Shown: positions 44,705 to 54,743 of the stretch, one piece after another
Numbering within the stretch: position 1 is the first letter of the stretch
Layout: every line of letters begins with the position of its first letter
Assembly (NCBI GenBank): GCA_022566355.1
Contig: JADFJB010000004.1
Coordinates: 1 to 64,000 of the forward strand
DNA length: 64,000 nucleotides
From: a candidate division KSB1 bacterium
Lineage (GTDB): Bacteria > Zhuqueibacterota > JdFR-76 > DREG01
Direction: 5' to 3'
Program-made: the position numbers and the translations under genes
Notes under the pieces: generated by a model
Told to the model about the DNA's origin: nothing
The model's database searches: none
What the model saw: the letters and a program-made list of their open reading frames with translations, nothing else

Positions 44705-46774
44705 GTGAATCAACCAGCAAGAAATTTGATCTCCCGGATTACGGGCCATAGCGATATCCTGATGGCATTTGGCATCATCTTGATTTTGACGATCATGATT
44801 GTGCCGATACCCACCGCTTTCATGGATTTGTTATTGGTTATAAACATCACTTTCGCACTAACTGTGTTATTGGTCACACTCTATATAAATGAACCACTCG
44901 AATTTTCTGTTTTCCCCGGTATGCTTTTGATATTGACCCTTTTTAGACTTTCGCTTAATGTGGCTACGACAAGACTCATTTTGGGAGATGCATACGCAGG
45001 TAATGTAATTTCGGCGTTTGGTGATTTTGTTGTTGGCGGTAATTATGTAGTTGGATTTATCATTTTCCTGATTCTTGTGATTATTCAATTTGTGGTTATC
45101 ACTAAAGGTGCTGGTAGAATTGCAGAAGTAGCCGCACGATTTACTTTGGATGCCATGCCCGGAAAACAAATGGCAATTGACGCTGATTTAAATGCGGGCA
45201 TTGTAGATGAAATGGAAGCGAGATCAAGGCGTGAAAAAATTTCAAATGAAGCTGATTTTTACGGAGCGATGGATGGCGCCTCGAAATTTGTAAGGGGCGA
45301 TGCAATTGCAGGATTGATTGTAACTGCAGTAAATATCCTGGGTGGGTTCATCATCGGGGTATTTCAAAAGGATATGGATTTAGCAGGTGCTTTACAAACT
45401 TATATGCTTTTGACAATTGGTGACGGATTGGTATCCCAAATACCCGCATTGATTTTGTCAACTAGCGCTGGTATAATTGTAACAAGGGCATCTTCGGGTT
45501 CTAGTTTAGGTGAAGATTTAACCAAGCAGATCCTGAGTCAACCGAGAGCGTTATACATTGTTGCAGTTTCATTATTTATGTTTGGTTTTGCTCCGGGTTT
45601 ACCTTTTTTTCCATTTTTTATTTTAGCAAGTTTAAGTGCAGTTGTGGCCCGAAGTTTAATCTCTTCTCAAAAGGAAACTGAACTACAAAAACAATCAGAG
45701 CTGGAAGAGAGCAAAGAGCCGGAAGAAGAAAACTTCAACCGTTACTTACAAGTGGATCCATTAGAGATCGAAATAGGCTACGGATTAATACCATTAGTAG
45801 ATGAAGACAATAACGGGGATCTTTTACACAGGATAACCTCTATTCGAAAACAATGCGCATTAGAAATAGGCATTATCGTTCCGCCAATTAGAATTAGAGA
45901 CAATATTGGGCTGGGACCAGAGGATTACGTGATTAAAATAAGGGGAGCTGAAGTTGCCAAAGGAGAAATTTATCTGAATAGAATTATGGCCCTTCCGGCT
46001 GGTGAATTGACTAAAAAGTTTGATGGAATTGAAACAAAAGATCCGGCTTTTGGATTGCCTGCTATCTGGATATCGACGAATCAAAAAGATGAAGCTGAAA
46101 AAGAAGGATACACAGTTATCGAGCCGGGTGCTGTGCTTGTAACTCATTTGAAAGAAATTCTAAAAAAGCATGCTGATGAAATTTTGACCAGGGAAGATGT
46201 CAATGACTTAGTTGAAAATGTCAAGCAAGAAAACAATACAATTGTTGAGGAATTAATTCCCAATCTTCTTACAATCGGGAAAATCCAGAAAGTGTTACAA
46301 AACCTTCTTAGGGAAAGAGTTTCTATAAGAGATATGGTCTCAATTCTGGAAACCTTGGCTAATCATTCAAATTTAACCAAAGAGCCAGATATATTGACTG
46401 AATTTGTAAGGAGCAACTTAGCGAAGACAATCTATAAACCCTATTTATCAGAAGATAATGTGGTTTATACTTTGACTCTCGAGCCTTCGTTAGAAAAATA
46501 CCTGGCTGATAATTTAGCACAAAATAAAAATATCGGCCTCAATTTACCTCCGGATACCCTGAAGGCTCTATATCGCACTGTTGAAAAGGAATCAGGAGTC
46601 ATGGCACACAGAAGTTTAAATCCTTTGATTTTATGTTCTCCAGCAATACGGTCCTTTTTAAGAAAGCTATTAGAGCTGGCGTTCCCACAAACTGCCGTAT
46701 TGTCTTATAATGAAATCCCAAGCGAAGTAGATATTCAATCAATTGGAATAGTAAGGTTAGAAAATGAAAATTAA
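44705..46774 (+). CDS. flhA: Flagellar export gate protein FlhA
   Basis: A 689-residue inner-membrane protein with about eight helices in the first 330 residues and a cytoplasmic nonamer-forming domain. Hallmarks are FPGMLLILTLFRLSLNVATTRLIL, AEVAARFTLDAMPGKQMAIDADLNAG and GDAIAGLIVTAVNILGGFIIGV. The start is GTG. It overlaps flhF by 11 bases. Confidence 0.98.
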   Translation: MNQPARNLISRITGHSDILMAFGIILILTIMIVPIPTAFMDLLLVINITFALTVLLVTLYINEPLEFSVFPGMLLILTLFRLSLNVATTRLILGDAYAGNVISAFGDFVVGGNYVVGFIIFLILVIIQFVVITKGAGRIAEVAARFTLDAMPGKQMAIDADLNAGIVDEMEARSRREKISNEADFYGAMDGASKFVRGDAIAGLIVTAVNILGGFIIGVFQKDMDLAGALQTYMLLTIGDGLVSQIPALILSTSAGIIVTRASSGSSLGEDLTKQILSQPRALYIVAVSLFMFGFAPGLPFFPFFILASLSAVVARSLISSQKETELQKQSELEESKEPEEENFNRYLQVDPLEIEIGYGLIPLVDEDNNGDLLHRITSIRKQCALEIGIIVPPIRIRDNIGLGPEDYVIKIRGAEVAKGEIYLNRIMALPAGELTKKFDGIETKDPAFGLPAIWISTNQKDEAEKEGYTVIEPGAVLVTHLKEILKKHADEILTREDVNDLVENVKQENNTIVEELIPNLLTIGKIQKVLQNLLRERVSIRDMVSILETLANHSNLTKEPDILTEFVRSNLAKTIYKPYLSEDNVVYTLTLEPSLEKYLADNLAQNKNIGLNLPPDTLKALYRTVEKESGVMAHRSLNPLILCSPAIRSFLRKLLELAFPQTAVLSYNEIPSEVDIQSIGIVRLENEN

Positions 46775-47975
46775 AAAATTCTCTGCTCCAGATACCAAGG
46801 TTGCGATGCAGCAGGTTAAAGAAGTTTTGGGTGACCATGCAATTATTTTGCATGTACAGGAGAAAGCAGATCCCAAAACTAAGAAAAAATTTGTGGAAGT
46901 TACTGCTGCCCTGGATGACGATTATCAAAAATATAATAATATCGCCGATCAATTATTTACAGCTACATCCAATAATTCAGCTGCTTCAGTTTCCAGGATA
47001 AATACGCTTCTCGGTAAACCGGAAAGGCCAGGTTCGTACACGCACAATTATTCAAATCGAGACCCGTTTACCGGCCATTCCGATGTTGAAAAATTTTCTT
47101 CCTGGCGTGAATTTGAAGATGTAAAAAGCCAATTGGCTTCAATTACCACACTATTACAAAACAACGGCTATCCGGAATTTCCACCAATGTTTATGGATGT
47201 TTATGCGATGCTAGTTTCCAAGGGTGTGGAAAAAAGATTAGCAGCCGTCTTACTTAGAAAAGTCGAACGAGAAATTAAATCCAATGTCAGGGTAACAAGA
47301 AAATTAGTAAAGGGGATACTAGGTAAGAACATTGAAAAATTTATTTCTGAATTTGACACCATTCACGAAAATAAAAAAACCGGGAAAAAAATTAAAGCAT
47401 TCGTCGGACCAACCGGTGTTGGTAAGACCACCTGTATAGCAAAATTATCTGCTATTGACACGGTGTACGATAATCGTAAAGTAGGGTTAATATCAACAGA
47501 TACATATAGAATTGGTGCGATCGAACAGCTTAAAACCTATGCCAATATAACGAAGACGCCGCTAGAAGTGATTTATTCCCCAAAAGAAATGAAACATGCT
47601 TTAGCAAGATTGCAGGACATGGAAACCATCTACATCGATACACCTGGAAGAAGCCAAAAAAACCTGGATGCGATCATAGAACTCTCAAAATTCCTGGACC
47701 ATTGTCCAAACCTGGAAATCAGCCTGGTGATGAGTTTAACCTGTAATCTCGACAATCTGCAAGATGTTTTAACCAATTATTCAATTCTGCCTATAGATAA
47801 TTTATTATTCACCAAATACGATGAGACAGAAACAGCCGGCAATATTTTAAACATCGTTCACCAAGCCCAAAAGCCTGTTTCATTTATTTCAACCGGACAA
47901 AATGTCCCTGAAGATATTAAGGAAGCTAATGCGAGGATCATTTCAAATATGATTATGGGAGAGAAAAAATCATGA
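46764..47975 (+). CDS. flhF: Flagellar biosynthesis GTPase FlhF
   Basis: A 403-residue SRP-type GTPase that sets flagellar position and number. It starts MKIKKFSAPDTKVAMQQVKEVLG; the G domain (about 210-400) has FVGPTGVGKTTCIAKL, STDTYRIGAIEQLKTYA and DTPGRS, with TKYDE for guanine recognition. A linker of about 90 residues precedes the N domain. It couples to flhG by overlap. Confidence 0.96.
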   Translation: MKIKKFSAPDTKVAMQQVKEVLGDHAIILHVQEKADPKTKKKFVEVTAALDDDYQKYNNIADQLFTATSNNSAASVSRINTLLGKPERPGSYTHNYSNRDPFTGHSDVEKFSSWREFEDVKSQLASITTLLQNNGYPEFPPMFMDVYAMLVSKGVEKRLAAVLLRKVEREIKSNVRVTRKLVKGILGKNIEKFISEFDTIHENKKTGKKIKAFVGPTGVGKTTCIAKLSAIDTVYDNRKVGLISTDTYRIGAIEQLKTYANITKTPLEVIYSPKEMKHALARLQDMETIYIDTPGRSQKNLDAIIELSKFLDHCPNLEISLVMSLTCNLDNLQDVLTNYSILPIDNLLFTKYDETETAGNILNIVHQAQKPVSFISTGQNVPEDIKEANARIISNMIMGEKKS

Positions 47976-48829
47976 CTAAAGATCAAGCCTCTAAGTTACG
48001 AGATCTAATACCCGGAAAAGAAACTTTTCCCAGGGTTGAAAACTCACTTGCTACCCAAAGAATAGGAATTACTTCCGGAAAAGGTGGAGTCGGTAAAAGT
48101 ATAATTGCACTCAATTTGTCTATTCTGTTAGCCAAAAGCCATCGCCCGACGTTGCTAATTGATGGGGATTTGAATTTATCGAATATATCCATCTTGACAG
48201 ATACGGCTCCTGAATTCGGTTTTTTGGATGTTAAGCAAGGTAATAAATTATTGAAAGATGTAATATTCCCTTACCAGGATAATTTGTCCATTTTGACGTC
48301 AGGTTCCGGCGAATTGAAATTGTTAAATTCAAAAGATGAATTTCTAAACCATCTTCGCATTCAATTCCAACAATTAGACGGTAAATTTGATTATGTCTGT
48401 ATCGATTCACCATCAGGAATTTCTTCCCTGGTTTTTGGTGAATTGGCTTCCTGCGATGAAGTATTCGTTGTTTCCACACCCGATCCGACTTCGATAACCG
48501 ATGCTTACGCTATTGTTAAGATGATGACCTATTTTTATCCCCATATCCCATTATACCTGATTTTGAATTTTGTAAGGTCGGAAGACGATGCTTTTGAAGC
48601 CTATAAGAAATTTGATCTCATTACAGAAAAATTCTTGCACAGACAAATCAATTATTTGGGCTGTCTTAATTATTCGGATGAAGTAATTCAATCTGTACTG
48701 CAACAACAACCCTTAGCGCTAAGGGAGGGGTCTAGTATATTTATCGATCAACTTAAGAAGATTATGAATCGTTGGCTGGAATCGGCACATAGTGGCTATG
48801 AGTCGATTATGGAGTTCAGCACAAGCTAA
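47972..48829 (+). CDS. flhG: MinD-like flagellar number regulator FlhG
   Basis: A 285-residue ParA/MinD ATPase (also FleN or YlxH). It has the deviant Walker A GKGGVGKS, the DGDLNLSNI loop and the VCIDSPSG Walker B stretch, and a C-terminal helical region ending near the fliA ribosome site. It counters FlhF and, in some species, FlrA/FleQ-type activators. ATGA overlap with flhF. Confidence 0.94.
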   Translation: MTKDQASKLRDLIPGKETFPRVENSLATQRIGITSGKGGVGKSIIALNLSILLAKSHRPTLLIDGDLNLSNISILTDTAPEFGFLDVKQGNKLLKDVIFPYQDNLSILTSGSGELKLLNSKDEFLNHLRIQFQQLDGKFDYVCIDSPSGISSLVFGELASCDEVFVVSTPDPTSITDAYAIVKMMTYFYPHIPLYLILNFVRSEDDAFEAYKKFDLITEKFLHRQINYLGCLNYSDEVIQSVLQQQPLALREGSSIFIDQLKKIMNRWLESAHSGYESIMEFSTS

Positions 48830-48848
48830 ACTAGAAGGAGAGCGAGTT

Positions 48849-49655
48849 ATGACACTGCAGACAATTGCAGCAAAGGAATATAAAAGCACAAATCAGAATG
48901 AAGACCCCAGTGATTTGTGGCAAATGTATACTAAAACCAAGAATCGGGCCATTAAAGAAAAGCTTCTCATAAAATATCTTCCTTTGGTAAAATATGTGGT
49001 TGGAAGAATGATTCTTACGCTTCCCAATTCTGTGAATTATGACGATTTGGTAAGCGCAGGAACAATGGGACTGCTTGCGGCCATCGATAGATTCGATATA
49101 AAAATGGGTGTGAAATTTGAAACTTATGTCGTTCCAAGAATTCGCGGATCTATCCTGGATGAACTAAGAGCGTTGGATTGGGTACCACGTTCAGTTCGCA
49201 GTAAAGCGAAAAAGCTTGAAAAAGCCATTATGAGTATCGAATCACAGCTTGGACGTGTCGCAACTGCTGAAGAAATTGCGGATGAATTGCAAATGGACCT
49301 GGAAGAATACGAACATATGCTTTCTAAGGTGGGTGATAACTCAATGATGTCCCTCGATCGTGAATTCTATGAGTCTAGCGAAACCAACGGTACTCTTTAC
49401 GATCTAATTACCAATGTTAAATCTGAAGATCCGATTAAAATAATGGAGAATGATGAGTTAAATGATATTCTGGTTGAATATTTAAATAGTCTGCCAGAAA
49501 ACGAAAAATTGGTTTTAGCATTGTATTACTATGAAGATCTAACTCTCAAAGAGATTGGTATGGTGATGCAAGTTTCCGAGTCAAGAGTTTCCCAAATCCA
49601 TACCAAAGCGGTTCAACGCCTTAGATTAAAACTTAAAGAGTTTATTTATTCATGA
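48849..49655 (+). CDS. fliA: RNA polymerase sigma-28 factor FliA
   Basis: A 268-residue flagellar sigma factor. Region 2 has LPLVKYVVGRMI, YDDLVSAGTMGLLAAIDRFD and KFETYVVPRIRGSILDELRALDWVPRSVRSKA; region 4 has ENEKLVLALYYYEDLTLKEIGMVMQVSESRVSQIHTKAVQRLR. I chose the ATG at 48849, preceded by AAGGAG; an earlier ATG at 48792 lies inside flhG. It is expected to use the TAAA-N15-GCCGAT sites before cheA and cheY. Confidence 0.97.
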   Translation: MTLQTIAAKEYKSTNQNEDPSDLWQMYTKTKNRAIKEKLLIKYLPLVKYVVGRMILTLPNSVNYDDLVSAGTMGLLAAIDRFDIKMGVKFETYVVPRIRGSILDELRALDWVPRSVRSKAKKLEKAIMSIESQLGRVATAEEIADELQMDLEEYEHMLSKVGDNSMMSLDREFYESSETNGTLYDLITNVKSEDPIKIMENDELNDILVEYLNSLPENEKLVLALYYYEDLTLKEIGMVMQVSESRVSQIHTKAVQRLRLKLKEFIYS

Positions 49656-49675
49656 ACGATTGACAAGGAGGGGCT

Positions 49676-49987
49676 ATGGTAGCGCCCTTACATTTACAAG
49701 ATAATCTTTCAAAAATTCCTTTAGTACAAAAAATTCATGATTCATCCCAAGTTATACCGCAAGTGAACAAAGATCAGATAAAAGAGCAAATAAAACAGGA
49801 TGCAACTAAAGAAGCGACTACAACAAAAGAATCAAAACACGGAGAGAAAGTAGAGATTCGGGATGATAATCGGGACCGTAACAGAAGAAGAAAGAAAAGG
49901 AAATTCCGTAAAACCGGAGATTCATCAGAAGATAATACAGAAAAAATTGAATCTAAGATGGGGCAACTAATCGACATAACAGTTTAG
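49676..49987 (+). CDS. Small basic hypothetical protein after fliA
   Basis: Unrecognised, 103 residues. It is low-complexity and highly charged, with a run of R/K (NRRRKKRKFRK) near residue 70 and a C-terminal KMGQLIDITV. AAGGAGG precedes the start. No fold or motif beyond this. The ending resembles that of the orphan between flgC and fliE (PIGQRIDVKG). It is in the same operon as fliA, so a flagellar link is likely. Confidence 0.55.
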   Translation: MVAPLHLQDNLSKIPLVQKIHDSSQVIPQVNKDQIKEQIKQDATKEATTTKESKHGEKVEIRDDNRDRNRRRKKRKFRKTGDSSEDNTEKIESKMGQLIDITV

Positions 49988-50002
49988 GTTTGGAGCATAT
50001 TC

Positions 50003-50962
50003 TTGAGCAAAAACATTAATTCAGACCAAATCAAAAATGTAATTCAGCATATTTTTGATTTACCGACATTACCCACAACGATAGCTAGAATGATTGAGGT
50101 TATTGACCATCCATCATCTTCAGCCCAAACACTGGATAGAATTATTTCAGGAGACCAGGCTCTCGCAGCCCAGATTTTAAAACTTGCAAACTCCGCTTAT
50201 TATGGATTTCCAAGAAAAATAAATACAATTACTTTGGCGATAGTCGTTCTTGGTTTTGAAACGGTTAAAAATTTCGGATTGAGTGTATCAGTCATAGATC
50301 GATTTTCCTGCTATAATAATACGGCTCCATTTGATATTTATCTTTTTTGGGAACATTCCATTTGTACTGCTCTCGCCAGTCGTTTACTTGCCAGGGAGTG
50401 TGGTTACCAGCCTGCCGGAGAAGCTTTTGCAACAGGTCTCCTTCATGATTTGGGCAAATATGTCATTAGCTTGCATTTTAGAAATGAATTTGAAATTGTT
50501 ATCAAACAAATGATAGAAGAAGATATTCCGATGTTTGAAGCGGAAGAACAGCAATTATCGGGAATCAACCATGCACATGCAGGCGCATGGCTTGCAGAAA
50601 AATGGAACCTATCGGATTCAATTGTGGAAGGTATCTATTTCCACCATAAACCGCAATTAGCGCTGAAACATCAAAGGCTCGTTTGGATTATCCATTTTGC
50701 AAATTACCTGACCAAAAAAATTGGTGCAGGTTTTTCGGGAGATCTTTCAACAAATTGCTTCCAGGAGGAGGCCATTCTTGCACTAAATTTAGTTTTGGAT
50801 GGGAATGGCAATATTGATGAAGACTACTATTTTAAGAAAATTAGTCAGGAAATCGAAAAAGAACAAGCTTTGTTTGATTTGGTCCGAAATCGCCCGGGAG
50901 ATAAGCAATTAAGCAATTACCAAGATAATCAATGGAGTGAATATGCCACTAACCATGCATGA
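50003..50962 (+). CDS. HDOD domain signalling protein
   Basis: A 319-residue HDOD protein. It has the core LPTLPTTIARMIEVI, ISGDQALAAQILKLANSAYYGFPRKINTITLAIVVLGFETVKN, AFATGLLHDLGKYVI and IVEGIYFHHKP. The HD residues are partly present, but the family usually lacks activity and acts as an adaptor with neighbouring kinases. TTG start with GGAG seven bases before. It overlaps the following kinase gene. Confidence 0.88.
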   Translation: MSKNINSDQIKNVIQHIFDLPTLPTTIARMIEVIDHPSSSAQTLDRIISGDQALAAQILKLANSAYYGFPRKINTITLAIVVLGFETVKNFGLSVSVIDRFSCYNNTAPFDIYLFWEHSICTALASRLLARECGYQPAGEAFATGLLHDLGKYVISLHFRNEFEIVIKQMIEEDIPMFEAEEQQLSGINHAHAGAWLAEKWNLSDSIVEGIYFHHKPQLALKHQRLVWIIHFANYLTKKIGAGFSGDLSTNCFQEEAILALNLVLDGNGNIDEDYYFKKISQEIEKEQALFDLVRNRPGDKQLSNYQDNQWSEYATNHA

Positions 50963-52187
50963 AATTGATAAATCCATTAATACAAATGTTGATTTCATTA
51001 AATCTTTCCAAATGTTAAATAGCGTAAATAATTGGGTGATTTTTTTGGATCGTTATCGTGAAACAATTCAAAAAGTACTTCCTTGCAAAAGTATTACGTT
51101 ATTTGAATATGATGAAAGAAAAAAATTGCATTTTGTCGCTGATGTATTTCCACAGAAATTTCATGGATTTGTAAATCACCAGTTGGAAGAGGGTATTATT
51201 TCCTGGGCTCAACTTCACAATGAAGTATTTATTTCAGAAACAGAGTTTTGTTATGATGAATTTCATCCATCCAAATCCATATTTATGCCTTTGCACCAGA
51301 ACAAACAACCAAGAGGTGTGATTGAAATTTTACCGGAGAATTCCATTCATCTCGAAAATGGATCAGTCCTCAGCCATCTTAAAATATTATGTACTCTCAT
51401 ATCAGATAAAATAGAAATTCTCAAATTAAGCTCAAAATTAGCTGAAAAGGAGAGCATGCTTGAAAGAATTACCAACCAGTTTGAGATGACGAATAAAATG
51501 GTTTCGTTGGGTGAATTAGCCGGAAGTGTTGCACATGAAATCAATAATCCAATGACCACGATTCTGGGACGGCTGCAATTATTGATCGAGTCTAATTCAT
51601 TACCCGATCAGGTACAAAATAAGATGAAAGTAATTGAAACCCAGGCTAATCGAGTATCAAAACTCATTCATGCACTCTTATCTTTTGCACGAGGAAATAA
51701 TGAAAGTATCGACGAAGAAATAAACATCAACCAGGTAATTAATAGTTCCTTGGATTTAACGTGCCATAATTTGAAGATTAATAAAATTGAAATAAGTACA
51801 AATTTAGTGGATGACTTGCCAGTAATATATGGTAACCCGATTCAATTACAGCAGGTTTTTATTAATCTAATTAACAATGCCCAGCACGCAATGCAGGCCA
51901 AGGGAAAATTAACAATCGGGACTCGCCTTTTTGATGCAGGTGTTTGTATTACTATAAAAGATAATGGTTCCGGCATTGATCCCAAAGATCACGAAAAAAT
52001 TTTTGAATTGCTTTACTCCACAAAAAAAACATCTGGTGGTACCGGATTAGGCTTATCAATATGCAAACAAATCGTACAGAAATATAACGGAACAATTTCA
52101 GTGGATAGCCAATTAGGCCAGGGAACAAAATTTGAAATTTATATTCCATTCAAAAGTAACCAAAAGAAACGGAAGTTGAGGAGATAG
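50943..52187 (+). CDS. GAF-domain sensor histidine kinase
   Basis: A 414-residue cytoplasmic kinase. Residues about 20-165 look like a GAF domain (FPQKFHGFVNHQLEEGIISWA, SIFMPLHQNKQPRGVIEIL); HisKA has the phosphoacceptor in LAGSVAHEINNPMTTILGRL; HATPase has QQVFINLINNAQHAM, DNGSGI and GGTGLGLSICKQIVQ. No membrane segment. It resembles FlrB/FleS-type kinases that feed sigma-54 activators, but no such activator is in the window. ATG at 50943 preferred over a GTG at 50937. Confidence 0.9.
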   Translation: MPLTMHEIDKSINTNVDFIKSFQMLNSVNNWVIFLDRYRETIQKVLPCKSITLFEYDERKKLHFVADVFPQKFHGFVNHQLEEGIISWAQLHNEVFISETEFCYDEFHPSKSIFMPLHQNKQPRGVIEILPENSIHLENGSVLSHLKILCTLISDKIEILKLSSKLAEKESMLERITNQFEMTNKMVSLGELAGSVAHEINNPMTTILGRLQLLIESNSLPDQVQNKMKVIETQANRVSKLIHALLSFARGNNESIDEEININQVINSSLDLTCHNLKINKIEISTNLVDDLPVIYGNPIQLQQVFINLINNAQHAMQAKGKLTIGTRLFDAGVCITIKDNGSGIDPKDHEKIFELLYSTKKTSGGTGLGLSICKQIVQKYNGTISVDSQLGQGTKFEIYIPFKSNQKKRKLRR

Positions 52188-52192
52188 AATTA

Positions 52193-53650
52193 ATGAAGAA
52201 GTACTATTCAATCTTACAAATATTAACATTTGTCTTATTAACTACAGTGAAATTATTTGGGCAAAATTATATCGAGCAAATATCTACTAAGAATGTCGAT
52301 AATGGCATTCAAATAAATTTAGCAACACATGCCTCGGTTTCTCATGAAATATTAAATTTTGACTCCCGGTCAACTACACTTGTCAAGATTTTTCCACTCA
52401 CCATTCAGCAAGATAATAAAGATGCTCTATTGGCTTCATTAAGTGGATTAGGTATCGATATCCAAGCTTTAGAACTCGGTAATAATACTGTACTGCTGGC
52501 TTTTAAAAATGTCCTTTCGAATAGATTATCCATAAAAACAAATGAGAGTAAAGATAAACTAAGGATCCACATTTTAGACAATCAGAAAATATCTAAATCA
52601 GTCGGGAAATCAAATTCACAATTATCTCAAGAATATTATCAAAAAGCAATGCAGCTTTTTGAAAGCGGGGAATATTCTGAGGCTTTAACTAAAGTACGTT
52701 CTGCCATAAAATTAAACCCTGGGTTTGCGGAAGCCTATTTTCTAGGTGGACAACTCCGTTATAAATTGAAAGATTGGGTAAAAGCCAAATATAATTTTAA
52801 AAAAGCAGCTATTTTAAAGGGCGAGTATAGCGAAGCCAATAAATATCTGAATAAAATTAATTCGATAGAAAATGATTCTTTGACAGCACTGTCGAATATC
52901 AAAAACAATAGTGACAATGAAAGTGATATTAGCAGAAATAACAAAAGTAGTACCAATAGGTATAATGAAAGCAATATCACCAGTACGAGCGATAGTTTAT
53001 CACAACCGGATTCAACCGTTCTTGCTACAAGTGTAGTAGAAGTGCCGGAGGATCCCCGGGTTACAATAACTGACACAAACTCCGGTTTAAGCCCGGTGTC
53101 TGATTCTCCTGAAACTAATCCTTATGCACCTTTAGCAGCACGGGCTTTCAATGCGAATTTCAATAACTATCTACAACTTGGCTTTTTTCTCCTAATCATA
53201 AGCTTTCTATTGGGGTGGATATTGTATCTCAAAAAAAGTCGAAAATTGCTTCAATTGAAGAGTAAAAAACTGAATAAAAATCACTTTACAGAGGTTCTCA
53301 GTAAGATCCAGGAAAATATACAGGAAAAGAAGAAACCGAAAAAATCATTTCGAAAAGTACAAAATAAGCAACCGGGAGAAAATCGGAGTATGGAGAGCTT
53401 TAATGAGGATATAAATTCACAACGATCTTTTAAAGATGAATTCAATGAAAGACCTTTAAATCCGTTACCTTATGAAGGAGATCCAACGGAAAAGGTTTGC
53501 CAGTTTTCTTCGGTGGGGTATAGTGTTGAAGAAATTGCTCGTATGCTAAACATGGGAAAAGGTGAAGTAAAGCTAATCTTAAATTTTCGGGGACGTCATA
53601 GTCCTATGACTCCGCCCGATATGAGATTTAATCTTGCTGAAACCGTTTAA
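52193..53650 (+). CDS. Membrane-anchored AMIN-like/TPR protein with C-terminal HTH-like motif
   Basis: A 485-residue protein that I do not recognise as a named gene. It has a signal-like N-terminus (about 1-23, ending LFGQN), an AMIN-like beta domain (about 24-130), two TPR units (about 145-225), an S/N-rich linker, a membrane helix (about 326-346) and a cytoplasmic end with VEEIARMLNMGKGEVKLILNFRG. That last motif resembles the helix-turn-helix of DUF6115-type flagellar-neighbourhood proteins. It appears to link periplasm to cytoplasm; the role is unknown. Confidence 0.65.
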   Translation: MKKYYSILQILTFVLLTTVKLFGQNYIEQISTKNVDNGIQINLATHASVSHEILNFDSRSTTLVKIFPLTIQQDNKDALLASLSGLGIDIQALELGNNTVLLAFKNVLSNRLSIKTNESKDKLRIHILDNQKISKSVGKSNSQLSQEYYQKAMQLFESGEYSEALTKVRSAIKLNPGFAEAYFLGGQLRYKLKDWVKAKYNFKKAAILKGEYSEANKYLNKINSIENDSLTALSNIKNNSDNESDISRNNKSSTNRYNESNITSTSDSLSQPDSTVLATSVVEVPEDPRVTITDTNSGLSPVSDSPETNPYAPLAARAFNANFNNYLQLGFFLLIISFLLGWILYLKKSRKLLQLKSKKLNKNHFTEVLSKIQENIQEKKKPKKSFRKVQNKQPGENRSMESFNEDINSQRSFKDEFNERPLNPLPYEGDPTEKVCQFSSVGYSVEEIARMLNMGKGEVKLILNFRGRHSPMTPPDMRFNLAETV

Positions 53651-53669
53651 TGCTAAATTTTAGAACATC

Positions 53670-54353
53670 ATGAATGGAATTGGTTTAAAAAATTTACGAA
53701 ACTTTTTTGTTAAGTCGGTTTTACCGGATGTTTTTACCCAGAAATTCCAAGAAGGTGAATTAATTAAAGGGAAAATCATCCAGGCAATGTCTAAAAACGA
53801 TTTCTTTATTTTAAATACAAAAGGAATAAATTTGGTTGCCCAATCTAAAATTGCACTGTTCGCCGGAGATAAAATTGTCGGTAAAGTACTTAAAAACAAA
53901 TCTCAAATAGAACTGAAATTAGTTGAAGTTAATGGTAACAAAATCCATCAGAATATGACTATTTCAAGTGAAGAAATTAATTATGCGCAGCTGCCTTTGC
54001 CGGAATCCTATTTTGGTAAGAAATCATTTTTAGAAATATATCCGGATAAAGAAAATGGCAAGCGCAATGGCGGTAATCCAGCCCGTGACTCAGTTTACTT
54101 AATCATTAACAGTTCACTATTGAACCATTTGGCAATAGATTTGAAATATGAAAATGAAAATCTGGCTGGAAAAATTTGGGTTGAACAACCAAAGTTGCGA
54201 GATTTTTTATCACAAAGAGTACCCGAGCTTGAAGAGTATTTAACCGATGAAAATATTAAATCAGTAGAATTGAAAATTCTTGACATGCAAAGAGAAATTG
54301 GTTCATTTAGAAAACAATGGATTGGTTTAGCAAATTTGGATATTCGGGCATAA
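53670..54353 (+). CDS. FliK-like protein (YlqG type)
   Basis: A 227-residue protein with no signal peptide. The C-terminal half (about 145-227) looks like a FliK-type domain (LINSSLLNHLAIDLKYENENLAGKIWVEQPKLRDFLSQRVPELEEYL). Its context, two genes before an FlhB-C homologue, mirrors the ylqG-ylqH pair of Bacillus. A second specificity-switch module is possible. Confidence is moderate, since primary similarity is weak. Confidence 0.5.
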   Translation: MNGIGLKNLRNFFVKSVLPDVFTQKFQEGELIKGKIIQAMSKNDFFILNTKGINLVAQSKIALFAGDKIVGKVLKNKSQIELKLVEVNGNKIHQNMTISSEEINYAQLPLPESYFGKKSFLEIYPDKENGKRNGGNPARDSVYLIINSSLLNHLAIDLKYENENLAGKIWVEQPKLRDFLSQRVPELEEYLTDENIKSVELKILDMQREIGSFRKQWIGLANLDIRA

Positions 54354-54377
54354 CTTTTTATGAAATTGAGATTAATA

Positions 54378-54743
54378 ATGTCTAAGAAAATAGTATTATT
54401 TGTAGATGATGAAATTGAGATTCTCGAAATTATAGAGGATGTCTTTAAGGACAGCCCCTTCAATGTTATCTGTGCCGAATCAGGAAAAACCGCTTTGGAT
54501 TATTCAAAGAAGCATAAAATCAATTTAATCGTTTGTGATCTAATACTAAATGATATATCAGGTTTAGAGGTGTTAACCCATTTTAAAGAAAATCATCCAA
54601 ATACGTATCGAATCCTTACGACGGGATACTTGGATGAAAAGCAAGAGAATTATTGCAGAGAAATCGGTGTTTTCCAAAAAATTATACCAAAACCTTGGGA
54701 TATCTATGAAATTCGGGATCAAATAACAAAGGCAGTCGCTTGA
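54378..54743 (+). CDS. Single-domain response regulator
   Basis: A 121-residue receiver: VDDEIEILEII, phosphoacceptor in VCDLILNDISG, TTGYL and IPKPWD. The P-W after the lysine is typical of regulators associated with HD-GYP or HDOD outputs. An earlier ATG at 54360 is possible; this one gives the family-typical start. It lies between the FliK-like and FlhB-like genes. Confidence 0.85.
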   Translation: MSKKIVLFVDDEIEILEIIEDVFKDSPFNVICAESGKTALDYSKKHKINLIVCDLILNDISGLEVLTHFKENHPNTYRILTTGYLDEKQENYCREIGVFQKIIPKPWDIYEIRDQITKAVA

